A stretch of DNA of 64,000 bases from Streptomyces liliiviolaceus (GTDB taxonomy: Bacteria > Actinomycetota > Actinomycetes > Streptomycetales > Streptomycetaceae): NCBI RefSeq assembly GCF_018070025.1, contig NZ_JAGPYQ010000001.1, positions 8,308,001 to 8,372,000 on the forward strand. The letters run 5' to 3'. Positions 25,656 through 33,541 of this stretch are shown in pieces. How positions within the stretch are numbered: the stretch's first letter is position 1; each line of letters begins with the position of its first letter. A model generated the notes under the pieces. That model made no database searches. It was not told where the DNA came from and was given only the letters and a program-made list of their open reading frames with translations. Made by a program: the position numbers and the translations under genes.

Positions 25656-26228
25656 TCAGCCCCGCTCGACCCCCCGGTTCAGCCGGTGCAACAACCGCGC
25701 CAGTTCAGCCACTTCCCCCCGATCCCAACTCGCCAGTTCGCGAACATACCGAGCCCGCCGAGCATCCCGCACGGTCCCGAACCGCTCCCGCCCCACGTCA
25801 GTGAGATGCACGAGCCAGGCCCGCCCATCCGCAGGATCGGGCTCCCGGGCGACGAGCCCCAGCTCCTCCAGCGCCCGCAACTGCCGGGACATCGTCGCCT
25901 TGCCGACCCCGATGTACGCGGCGAGCTCCGTCGCCCGCTGCCGCCCCCGCTCCTCCAGCCGTACGAGCAGCCCGTACGCGGAGGACTCCAGATCGGGATG
26001 CACCTCGCGCACCATCTCCCCGGAGGACGCCCGCGCCCGCCGCAGCAGAACGGTCAGCTCACGTTCCAGAGCCAGGAACTCCTGATCCACGGATCCGCGA
26101 TCCACGGGCCCGCGATCCACGGAATCGCCGCCCCCGCCCCCGCCGTCCTGGTCCACACCACTCCCCGGAACGCCGGATCCCGCCCGATGCCCCTCGCCCA
26201 TACCGCCCTCGTGCACGTCAGCACCCAT
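25656..26228 (-). CDS. MarR-family transcriptional regulator
   Basis: This 190-residue regulator has a winged helix with the recognition part RATELAAYIGVGKATMSRQL, followed by the wing EREPDPADGRAWLVHLTDVG-like segment (REPDPADGRAWLVHL in this protein). The N-terminal 45 residues are low-complexity and contain imperfect repeats (DRGPVDRGSVDQ), encoded by a short repeat of GATCCACGG on the DNA. A start further in is therefore possible, near residue 47. It is divergent from the GH25 lysozyme gene across 215 bp. Confidence 0.88.
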   Translation of the reverse strand: MGADVHEGGMGEGHRAGSGVPGSGVDQDGGGGGGDSVDRGPVDRGSVDQEFLALERELTVLLRRARASSGEMVREVHPDLESSAYGLLVRLEERGRQRATELAAYIGVGKATMSRQLRALEELGLVAREPDPADGRAWLVHLTDVGRERFGTVRDARRARYVRELASWDRGEVAELARLLHRLNRGVERG

Positions 26229-26443
26229 GACCCGGTTTCCCGATCCTGAAAGTTTCCGCCAAAGACCGCCATTGCCGCAGCTCGGCCAGTATTTCGCAGG
26301 AATAGACCAACGGCAGCCGCCGAGCCCTCTTTCCGCCGGTCGCCGTCGTGCGTAGCTTCTTCACCACATACCCGCATGGCATGCCCACGCCATTTTATGG
26401 ACCACCATCACCCGGGCACCACCGAGCCTTCGGAGGCACGAAC

Positions 26444-27298
26444 ATGTCCGTGCACACATCCGGGACGGCCCACCGCTCGCACCCGCGCGACCACCTCAGA
26501 ACGCGCCACGGCGCGATGGGCATCCTGCTCCTGTCCCTCTCCCTGTCCCTCTCCCTCCTCATCGCCCACCCCGCCCACGCGGCCGACGTCCCGGCCCGCG
26601 GCTCCGCGTACATGGGCATGGGCGTCATCCCGCACGACGGCCAGGACGGCCTGCCGACCCCGGGCGACGCCACCCAGACGGAGGGCGTGGACGTCAGCAG
26701 CCACCAGGGCAACGTCGCCTGGTCGACCCTGTGGAGCAGCGGGGTCAAATGGGCCTATGTGAAGGCCACCGAGGGGACGTACTACACGAACCCCTATTTC
26801 GCCCAGCAGTACAACGGCTCGTACAACGTCGGCATGATCCGGGGCGCGTACCACTTCGCGACCCCCGACACGACGGGCGGCGCCGCGCAGGCCAACTACT
26901 TCGTGAACAACGGCGGCGGCTGGTCGAAGGACGGCAAGACGCTCCCGGGCGCGCTCGACATCGAGTGGAACCCGTACGGGGCGGCCTGCTACGGCAAGAC
27001 GCAGAGCGCGATGGTCACCTGGATCCGCGACTTCCTGAACCAGTACAAGGCCCGCACCGGCCGTGACGCCGTCATCTACTCGGCCACCAGCTGGTGGACC
27101 CAGTGCACCGGGAACTACTCCGGTTTCGCCTCCGCCAACCCGCTCTGGATCGCCCGTTACGCCACGGCGGTGGGCACGCTCCCCGCGGGCTGGGACTACT
27201 ACACAATGTGGCAGTACACGTCCTCGGGCCCCACGGTCGGCGACCACGACAAGTTCAACGGCGCCCTCGACCGCGTGGTGGCCCTCGCCAACGGCTGA
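26444..27298 (+). CDS. Secreted GH25 lysozyme (N,O-muramidase type)
   Basis: The protein has 284 residues. A signal peptide with an unusual SLSLSLSLL core is cleaved near AHPAHAA, and a complete glycoside hydrolase family 25 domain follows. Conserved acidic residues are in EGVDVSSHQGN and PGALDIEWNPYG; the other core segments are WAYVKATEGTYYTNPYFA, IRGAYHFATPDT and YTMWQYTSSG. It is similar to cellosyl/ACM muramidases, which cut the MurNAc-GlcNAc bond in bacterial walls. GGAGG lies upstream of the ATG at 26444. The Ser-Leu repeat in the signal peptide comes from a TCCCTG/TCCCTC hexamer repeat at about 26530-26560. A strong terminator follows. Confidence 0.95.
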   Translation: MSVHTSGTAHRSHPRDHLRTRHGAMGILLLSLSLSLSLLIAHPAHAADVPARGSAYMGMGVIPHDGQDGLPTPGDATQTEGVDVSSHQGNVAWSTLWSSGVKWAYVKATEGTYYTNPYFAQQYNGSYNVGMIRGAYHFATPDTTGGAAQANYFVNNGGGWSKDGKTLPGALDIEWNPYGAACYGKTQSAMVTWIRDFLNQYKARTGRDAVIYSATSWWTQCTGNYSGFASANPLWIARYATAVGTLPAGWDYYTMWQYTSSGPTVGDHDKFNGALDRVVALANG

Positions 27299-27323
27299 TC
27301 CACCTCCCCGTACGTACGCGGAA

Positions 27324-27356
27324 GGCCCGGCCCCCTCAGAAAGAGGGGGCCGGGCC
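27324..27356. terminator. Bidirectional hairpin terminator between lysozyme and lon
   Basis: A perfect 14-bp stem (27324-27337 with 27343-27356) closes the 5-base loop AGAAA. It lies 26 bp after the lysozyme stop and between convergent genes, so it can end both transcripts. No long T tract is present, which is usual for Streptomyces. Confidence 0.85.
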
Positions 27357-27448
27357 CTACCCGACCGATGGCGTCCGTCACTGCGCCACCGGAGTCCGTG
27401 CCACGCGGCTCACACGAGTCGTCACACGAATCGGACGACTCACGCGAC

Positions 27449-29866
27449 TCACGCGGCCACCGGAACCTCCGTCGCCGCGCCGTTCGTCGCCGGAGCCAGC
27501 GCCAGTTCCAGGACCTGGCGGACGTCCGTCACCGCGTGGACGTCGAGCTTCTCCAGGACCTCGGCCGGTACGTCGTCCAGGTCGGCCTCGTTGCGCTTCG
27601 GGATGATCACCGTGGTGACCCCGGCCCGGTGCGCGGCGAGCAGCTTCTGCTTGACGCCGCCGATCGGCAGCACCCGCCCGGTGAGCGAGACCTCACCGGT
27701 CATGGCCACGTCGGTGCGGACCAGCCGGCCCGACAGGAGCGAGGCCAGTGCCGTCGTCATCGTGACACCCGCGCTCGGGCCGTCCTTCGGCACCGCGCCC
27801 GCCGGGAAGTGGATGTGCACACCCCGGTCCTTGAGGTCGGCGACGGGCAGTTCCAGCTCGGCGCCGTGCGAGCGGAGGAAGGAGAGCGCGATCTGCGCCG
27901 ACTCCTTCATCACGTCGCCCAGCTGACCGGTGAGGGTCAGCCCCGCCGCGCCCGTCTCCGGGTCGGCGAGCGACGCCTCGACGAAGAGGACGTCACCACC
28001 GGCGCCGGTGACCGCGAGACCGGTCGCCACCCCGGGCACCGCGGTGCGGCGCTCGGCCGGGTCCTGGGCGGACTCGGGCACGTGGTGCGGCCTGCCGATC
28101 AGCGCGCGCAGATCGTCCGCGCCGACCGTGAACGGCAGCTTCCGCTCGCCGAGTTCGTGCTGCGCCGCGATCTTGCGGAGCAGCCGTGCGACGGACCGCT
28201 CCAGGTTCCGTACGCCCGCCTCGCGGGTGTACTCGCCGGCCAGCCTGCGCAGCGCGCTCTCGTCGAGGGTGACCTCGGCGCTCTCCAGACCGGCCCGCTC
28301 CAGCTGGCGCGGGAGCAGGTGGTCGCGGGCGATGACGACCTTCTCGTCCTCGGTGTACCCGTCGAGCCGCACCAGTTCCATGCGGTCGAGCAGCGCCTCC
28401 GGGATGGCCTCCAGCACGTTGGCCGTGGCCAGGAAGACGACGTCGCTCAGGTCGAGCTCGACCTCAAGGTAGTGGTCCCGGAAGGTGTGGTTCTGGGCCG
28501 GGTCGAGGACTTCGAGGAGGGCCGCCGCCGGGTCGCCCCGGAAGTCGGAGCCGACCTTGTCGATCTCGTCGAGCAGGACCACCGGGTTCATGGACCCGGC
28601 CTCCTTGATCGCCCGTACGATCCGGCCGGGCAGCGCGCCGACGTACGTACGCCGGTGGCCGCGGATCTCCGCCTCGTCCCGTACGCCGCCGAGGGCGACC
28701 CGGACGAACTTGCGGCCCATGGCGTGCGCGACGGACTCGCCGAGCGAGGTCTTGCCGACGCCGGGCGGGCCGACGAGCGCGAGCACCGCGCCGCCGCGCC
28801 GGCCGCCCACGACACCGAGACCCCGGTCGTTGCGCCGCTTGCGGACCGCCAGGTACTCGGTGATCCGCTCCTTCACGTCGTCCAGGCCCGCGTGCTCGGC
28901 GTCCAGGACCGTCTTGGCGCCCTGGATGTCGTACTCGTCCTGCGTTCGCTCGTTCCACGGGAGTTCGAGCACGGTGTCGAGCCAGGTGCGGATCCAGGAG
29001 CCCTCGGGCGACTGGTCGCTGGAGCGCTCCAGCTTCTCGACCTCCTTGAGCGCGGCCTCACGGACCTTCTCGGGGAGATCGGCGGCCTCGACGCGGGCCC
29101 GGTAGTCGTCGGACTCCTCGCCCTCGGCCTCGCCGTTCAGCTCGCGCAGCTCCTTGCGCACGGCCTCCAGCTGCCGCCGCAGCAGGAACTCCCGCTGCTG
29201 CTTGTCCACACCTTCCTGTACGTCCTTGGCGATGGACTCGGCGACATCCTGCTCGGCGAGGTGCTCGCGCAGCTGCTCGGTGGCGAGCTTCAGCCGGGTC
29301 ACCGGGTCGGAGGTCTCCAGGAGCTCGACCTTCTGCGCGGTCGTCAGGAACGGCGAGTAGCCGGAGTTGTCGGCCAGGGCGGACACGTCGTCGATCTGCT
29401 GGACGCGGTCCACGACCTGCCAGGCGGCCCGCTTCTTCAGCCAGTTCGTGGCCAGCGCCTTGTACTCCTTGACCAGCTCGGTCACGGAGCCGGGCAGCGG
29501 GTCCGGCACGGTCTCCTCGACCTGTGTGCCCTCCACCCACAGGGCCGCTCCCGGCCCGGTCGTACCGGCGCCCACGCGCACCCGTCCGCGACCGCGGATC
29601 AGGGCACCGGGGTCACCGTCGGCGAGGCGTCCCACCTGCTCGACCGTGCCGAGCACCCCCGTGTTCGCGTACGTGCCGTCGATGCGCGGAACAAGAAGCA
29701 CCCTCGGCTTGCTGGCACCGGTGGAACGGGCGGCAGCCTGCGCGGCCTCCACCGCGGCGCGTACATCGGCGTCGTTCAGGTCCAGGGGCACCACCATGCC
29801 GGGCAGCACGACCTCGTCGTCGAGCGGCAGCACGGGCAGAGTGAGCGGTTCGGACGTCAAAGTCAT
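27449..29866 (-). CDS. lon: ATP-dependent protease Lon
   Basis: A full-length Lon of 805 residues, with an N-terminal substrate-binding domain (LTLPVLPLDDEVVLPGMVVP), a coiled region, an AAA+ module and a C-terminal Ser/Lys protease. The Walker A motif is GPPGVGKT with Lys372 and Walker B is PVVLLDEIDK. The catalytic dyad is Ser698 in KDGPSAGV and Lys741 in GGVKQKLLAAHRAG, 43 residues apart as in other Lon proteins. It degrades damaged and short-lived regulatory proteins. The ATG at 29866 follows AAGGGGAG; an upstream ATG would overlap the operator at 29889-29907. That operator implies heat-shock control by HspR. Confidence 0.97.
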   Translation of the reverse strand: MTLTSEPLTLPVLPLDDEVVLPGMVVPLDLNDADVRAAVEAAQAAARSTGASKPRVLLVPRIDGTYANTGVLGTVEQVGRLADGDPGALIRGRGRVRVGAGTTGPGAALWVEGTQVEETVPDPLPGSVTELVKEYKALATNWLKKRAAWQVVDRVQQIDDVSALADNSGYSPFLTTAQKVELLETSDPVTRLKLATEQLREHLAEQDVAESIAKDVQEGVDKQQREFLLRRQLEAVRKELRELNGEAEGEESDDYRARVEAADLPEKVREAALKEVEKLERSSDQSPEGSWIRTWLDTVLELPWNERTQDEYDIQGAKTVLDAEHAGLDDVKERITEYLAVRKRRNDRGLGVVGGRRGGAVLALVGPPGVGKTSLGESVAHAMGRKFVRVALGGVRDEAEIRGHRRTYVGALPGRIVRAIKEAGSMNPVVLLDEIDKVGSDFRGDPAAALLEVLDPAQNHTFRDHYLEVELDLSDVVFLATANVLEAIPEALLDRMELVRLDGYTEDEKVVIARDHLLPRQLERAGLESAEVTLDESALRRLAGEYTREAGVRNLERSVARLLRKIAAQHELGERKLPFTVGADDLRALIGRPHHVPESAQDPAERRTAVPGVATGLAVTGAGGDVLFVEASLADPETGAAGLTLTGQLGDVMKESAQIALSFLRSHGAELELPVADLKDRGVHIHFPAGAVPKDGPSAGVTMTTALASLLSGRLVRTDVAMTGEVSLTGRVLPIGGVKQKLLAAHRAGVTTVIIPKRNEADLDDVPAEVLEKLDVHAVTDVRQVLELALAPATNGAATEVPVAA

Positions 29867-29888
29867 GATCTCCCCTTCGGCATTCAAG

Positions 29889-29907
29889 TTGAGCTATGCC
29901 GACTCAA
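29889..29907 (-). promoter_or_regulatory. HAIR-type HspR operator upstream of lon
   Basis: TTGAGC, 7 bases, then ACTCAA matches the HAIR consensus CTTGAGT-N7-ACTCAAG in 11 of the 12 core positions. It lies 22 bp upstream of the lon start. Actinomycete lon genes are known members of the HAIR/HspR regulon, so position and sequence agree. Confidence 0.8.
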
Positions 29908-30108
29908 TGCACGTGAGCCCCTGAATGTTCCCCTCCCGCTGTTCGCTGTGAGCGATCACCCCCGGGACCGGCTCGTTTCCGGCCCCCCGGCCGAACGCCG
30001 GAGCGGGTTCCCGCGTCACAGGAACGTCGTCGACAGCCGGGCGGTACCTCATGGGTACCGCACAGGTACCTCGCCGACTTCCCATCGGCCGTCCGTCCTG
30101 GGGGCGTC

Positions 30109-31011
30109 ATGCGGATCACCTCGTTGTTGCGGCTGCTCGTCATGGGGAGCCTGTTCGCCGGAGCCGCCGCGTGCGGCCAGGGAAGCGCCGGGGACGGCGG
30201 TGGCGGCTCGGCCCACGGCCCGGAAGGGAGCACGCAACGCGCCCGTGACGTCTCCGAGGCCTGGGCGGGCTCGAAGGCCGCGCGGATCTGGCACGAGCGG
30301 TACTTCCCGATGGACGCCGCCGTCCAGCTTCCCGAGGGCGCCTTCCGCAGCGGGGCCGACGAGCGCGCGTACGCCACCCAGAACTTCGAACTGGGCGGAG
30401 TACTCCCCTCCGGTACGCCCGAGGAGGGGGAGGTACGCTGGCACGGCGGCGGCACGCTCGCCCTTCCCGTCTCCTCCGCGCGGGACGCCTACGCGAAGTT
30501 CGCCCGGGGCAGGAACTCCGGCCCCTCCCTCGTCGTGACCGGTGCGCGGCTCGGGACGATGACCCTGTCCACCAGCCGGGGCCCGGCGACCGTGCCCGCG
30601 TGGCTCTTCACGGTCAAGGGGTACGACACCCCGCTCAGGCGCGTCGCTGTCGCCCCCTCGAAGCTCCCCCGGCCGCCGGTCGGCCCCCTCCCGCAGACCT
30701 CGGACTTCCTGCTTCCGCTCTCCGGGGTCGTGTCGGTGTCGCCGGACGAGCGCACCGTCACCCTGCGGGCCCTGCACGGCTCCTGCGACCGGGGTCCGGC
30801 GGTGGCCGTCCTGGAGACCGCGGACAACGTGGTGTTCTCCGCCGGGGTCCGCGACCGGTCGGACGGCCCGTGCACGTCCGAGACGCGGTCCGGGAAGGTG
30901 CGGGTGGAGCTCGACCGCCCGGTCGGCGACCGCATGCTCCTCGACGCGTCCACCGGCAGGCCCGTGCCCTACGCCGCTCCGGTGGGATCTCCGGCGCCGT
31001 CCTGGAGCTGA
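30109..31011 (+). CDS. Putative lipoprotein of unknown function
   Basis: The protein (300 residues) has a short signal peptide (LLRLLVMGSLFAGAAAC) whose last Cys can act as a lipobox cysteine. A Gly/Ser linker and a globular exported domain follow: ARIWHERYFPMDAAVQLPEG, GARLGTMTLSTSRGPATVPAW and LRALHGSCDRGPAVAVLE. Two Cys in the mature part (HGSCDRG and DGPCTSE) may form a disulfide. I do not recognise a named family. It is divergent from lon and convergent with the rhomboid-like gene, with which its 3' end overlaps by about 43 bp on opposite strands. Confidence 0.75.
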   Translation: MRITSLLRLLVMGSLFAGAAACGQGSAGDGGGGSAHGPEGSTQRARDVSEAWAGSKAARIWHERYFPMDAAVQLPEGAFRSGADERAYATQNFELGGVLPSGTPEEGEVRWHGGGTLALPVSSARDAYAKFARGRNSGPSLVVTGARLGTMTLSTSRGPATVPAWLFTVKGYDTPLRRVAVAPSKLPRPPVGPLPQTSDFLLPLSGVVSVSPDERTVTLRALHGSCDRGPAVAVLETADNVVFSAGVRDRSDGPCTSETRSGKVRVELDRPVGDRMLLDASTGRPVPYAAPVGSPAPSWS

Positions 31012-31844
31012 GCTTCGGGGGTCGCCACCTGGTCCCGGGTCCGGCGTACCCAGGGCCAGGTGGCGACCCCGACGGCCAGGGCCAGCAGGTGGCCCCAGTT
31101 CGTCAGGGGGTCGGTGAAGGCCACGAGGCCCTCGCCGACCAGCCAGGCGGACACCGCCAGGAGGAGCAGGCGGGGCCAGAGCGTCAGGAGCCCGGCCAGT
31201 GCGCCGGCGCTCGCCGCGACACCGAAGCTGATGCCGTAGTCGTAGCGGTGCAGGGAACTGTCGGGGAGGTGCCCGGCGAGGACCGAGAGGCCGACGGGTA
31301 TCTCGGTGGCCAGCGTCGCCACGACGTGCCCCAGCAGGAAGACACCCGCCGTGCGCAGGCCGCCGATGCGCCGCTCCAGCGCGGTGAGCACCAGGAGAAA
31401 GGCGATCGCGAACACGGAGGAGATGCCGCCGGCGATCCACAGGGCGCTGGCGATCAGCACGGGTACCGGCGCCTGCGCCAGGTGCACCACGTCCGTGCTG
31501 GAGCCCTGGAGCACGCGGCTCACCAGGTGCGGGTCGGCGTACTCGGTGAAGAGCGAGGTCAGGAGGAGGACCACGGCGTACCCGAAGGTGAAAGGGGTGC
31601 CGGTGGGGGTGGGCAGCGGCCACCCCCACCGGCGGGAACCCGGCGCCCGCGCCGACGGCGGGTTCGGATTCGGGTGCGGGTGCGGGTCCGGTGGGGGCTT
31701 GTCGCGCCGTTCCCCGCGCCCCTTGCGGGGGCCGGAAGGCGCGGGCGGTCCGGTGGGGCCGCCGGACGGTGAGGGCTGGGCGTGCCGTTCCTCGCGCCCC
31801 TTGCGGGGGCCGGAGAACTCGGCCCTCTCCCTTCGCTCCGCCAT
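30969..31844 (-). CDS. Rhomboid-like multi-pass membrane protein
   Basis: This protein of 291 residues has about six membrane segments in the rhomboid-like order: FTFGYAVVLLLTSLFTEY, VPVLIASALWIAGGISSVFA, LERRIGGLRTAGVFLLGHVV, then the core DYGISFGVAASAGALAGLL, and NWGHLLALAVGVATW at the end. A classical GxSG/His dyad is not clear, so it may be a non-catalytic relative. The first 70 residues are Pro/Arg-rich and contain two near-identical segments (SGPRKGREER and SGPRKGRGER) encoded by two copies of the dispersed repeat. The ATG at 31844 has AGGAA upstream. No ATG, GTG or TTG codon lies between the start and the first membrane segment, so the repeat-encoded part should be translated. Confidence 0.78.
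   Translation of the reverse strand: MAERRERAEFSGPRKGREERHAQPSPSGGPTGPPAPSGPRKGRGERRDKPPPDPHPHPNPNPPSARAPGSRRWGWPLPTPTGTPFTFGYAVVLLLTSLFTEYADPHLVSRVLQGSSTDVVHLAQAPVPVLIASALWIAGGISSVFAIAFLLVLTALERRIGGLRTAGVFLLGHVVATLATEIPVGLSVLAGHLPDSSLHRYDYGISFGVAASAGALAGLLTLWPRLLLLAVSAWLVGEGLVAFTDPLTNWGHLLALAVGVATWPWVRRTRDQVATPEAQLQDGAGDPTGAA
31703..31801 (+). repeat. Two dispersed-repeat copies inside a coding region
   Basis: Copies at 31703-31723 and (variant CTCGCGCCCC) 31781-31801 lie within the 5' part of the rhomboid-like gene on the opposite strand. Both continue into TTGCGGGGGCCGGA. They add two near-identical peptide segments to that protein. Confidence 0.8.
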
Positions 31845-31972
31845 CCGGGGTTCCTTCCGTCCTGCGGGTCCCAGCGTCCTCCAGGGTGCCTGGCTCCGCC
31901 ACCGCGGGCCGGAGTCGGCCGGCGCGGCGAAAAACGGCTGCCCGGCCGGGGGCGGCTTGCCAGGATGGGGGC

Positions 31973-32659
31973 ATGACCGCGTACGACGCCCCGCACGGCA
32001 GCCCCCAAGTCATCGACCGCCGCGACGGACCGTACGGCGAGGTGGTGCTGCGCCGCCACGGCGAGCTGCTGCAGATCATCGCCAACGGCTGCTTCCTCAT
32101 GGACACCTCCGACGGCCGCTCGGAGAGACTGCTGGTCGACGCCGCGCTCGGCGCGCTGGACGGGCGCCCCGCGCCCAAGGTCCTGATCGGCGGCCTCGGC
32201 GTCGGCTTCTCCCTCGCACACGCGGCGGCCGACCCCCGCTGGGGCCGTATCACCGTCGCCGAACGGGAGCGGGCCATCATCGACTGGCACCGCGCCGGGC
32301 CGCTCGCGGAGCTGTCGGCCCGCGCGCTCGCCGATCCGCGCACCGAGATCATCGAGGTCGACCTCGTCGCCCACGTCAATGAGACATCCGACACGTACGA
32401 CGTACTGTGCCTCGACATCGACAACGGACCCGAGTGGACCGTCACGGAGGGCAACGAGAGCCTGTACTCACGGGCCGGACTCGCCGCGTGCGCAAGGGTG
32501 TTGAGGAAAGACGGGGTACTCGCTGTTTGGTCGGCCAAACCTTCGCCTGATTTCGCAAGAACCTTGCGGAATGCCGGGTTCCGACACGTGCGTACCGAAG
32601 AGATCCCCGTTGCCCGGGGCGTTCCGGACGTGGTGCATCTCGCGGTAAGACCTGGATAG
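31973..32659 (+). CDS. Spermidine-synthase-like (SpeE-like) methyltransferase-fold protein
   Basis: The 228-residue protein has the Rossmann-type core of spermidine synthases: YGEVVLRRHGELLQIIANG, the nucleotide-site loop KVLIGGLGVGFSLAHAA, ITVAEREREAI-like acidic strand (VAERERAIIDW in this protein), and the active-site-like LCLDIDNGPEW. It is shorter than full SpeE and lacks the N-terminal tetramer domain, so the true substrate is unknown. The ATG at 31973 is preceded by ATGGGGGC. The upstream in-frame extension overlaps the divergent rhomboid-like gene and is not credible. Confidence 0.82.
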   Translation: MTAYDAPHGSPQVIDRRDGPYGEVVLRRHGELLQIIANGCFLMDTSDGRSERLLVDAALGALDGRPAPKVLIGGLGVGFSLAHAAADPRWGRITVAERERAIIDWHRAGPLAELSARALADPRTEIIEVDLVAHVNETSDTYDVLCLDIDNGPEWTVTEGNESLYSRAGLAACARVLRKDGVLAVWSAKPSPDFARTLRNAGFRHVRTEEIPVARGVPDVVHLAVRPG

Positions 32660-32663
32660 CCGA

Positions 32664-32677
32664 GCAGTGTTCACTGC
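32664..32677. promoter_or_regulatory. Near-palindrome GCAGTGTTCACTGC before the response-regulator gene
   Basis: Six-base arms flank TT, and TACCCT (a possible -10) follows 3 bp later at about 32681. The site is 95 bp upstream of the response-regulator start and could be an operator or part of a promoter. It also lies just after the SpeE-like stop. Confidence 0.3.
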
Positions 32678-32771
32678 CCGTACCCTGCTGCTCTGACGCC
32701 GATCATTCAAGCGTCAAGCGCAGTCATGGAATCACCCCACTGGTTCCGGAAAGCACACTCAGGGGCGGGCG

Positions 32772-33509
32772 ATGGAGCAGACACACACCTCGCACAACGG
32801 CACGGCGGCCACGCCGGGCGCTCAGCGCCGGGTGCTGGTGGTCGAGGACGATCCGACGATCGTCGACGCCATCGCCGCCCGGCTTCGCGCCGAGGGATTC
32901 CTCGTGCAAACAGCGGGTGACGGACCGGCCGCCGTCGACACGGCCGAGGCATGGCAGCCCGACCTGCTGATCCTCGACATCATGCTGCCGGGCTTCGACG
33001 GCCTGGAGGTCTGCCGCCGGGTCCAGGCGGCCCGTCCGGTACCGGTGATGATGCTCACCGCCCGCGACGACGAGACGGACATGCTGGTCGGCCTCGGCGT
33101 GGGCGCCGACGACTACATGACGAAGCCGTTCTCGATGCGCGAGCTGGCCGCGCGCGTGCACGTACTGTTGCGCCGCGTGGAGCGTGCCGCCCTGGCCGCG
33201 TCCACCCCGCGCTCCGGCATCCTGCGCCTCGGCGAGCTGGAGATCGACCACGCCCAGCGCCGGGTCCGGGTGCGCGCCGACGACGTGCACCTCACGCCCA
33301 CCGAGTTCGACCTGCTGGTCTGCCTGGCGAACACACCCCGCGCGGTCCTCTCGCGCGAGCAGCTGCTGGCCGAGGTCTGGGACTGGGCGGACGCCTCCGG
33401 TACCCGGACCGTGGACAGCCACATCAAGGCGCTGCGCCGGAAGATCGGCGCGGAGCGGATCCGTACGGTGCACGGCGTGGGCTACGCGCTGGAGACCCCG
33501 ACACCCTAG
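32772..33509 (+). CDS. OmpR-family response regulator
   Basis: The protein (245 residues) has a receiver domain followed by a winged-helix DNA-binding domain. The phospho-acceptor is Asp69 in LLILDIMLPGFDG, with the acidic pair in VVEDDPT and Lys118 in DDYMTKPFS. The effector part shows VHLTPTEFDLLVCLANTP and RTVDSHIKALRRKIGAERI, then the wing VHGVGYALE. The histidine kinase gene starts 32 bp after its stop, so they form a two-component pair. The pair precedes kgd; from memory the same order exists in Streptomyces coelicolor. Confidence 0.96.
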   Translation: MEQTHTSHNGTAATPGAQRRVLVVEDDPTIVDAIAARLRAEGFLVQTAGDGPAAVDTAEAWQPDLLILDIMLPGFDGLEVCRRVQAARPVPVMMLTARDDETDMLVGLGVGADDYMTKPFSMRELAARVHVLLRRVERAALAASTPRSGILRLGELEIDHAQRRVRVRADDVHLTPTEFDLLVCLANTPRAVLSREQLLAEVWDWADASGTRTVDSHIKALRRKIGAERIRTVHGVGYALETPTP

Positions 33510-33541
33510 AGTCGGGCACCCTGACCGAGGGGGCGTATGTG

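Noticed and set aside
27368..30538. Long plus-strand open frame opposite lon
   Set aside because: Lon on the minus strand is complete with its catalytic residues and operator; the plus frame is a GC shadow.
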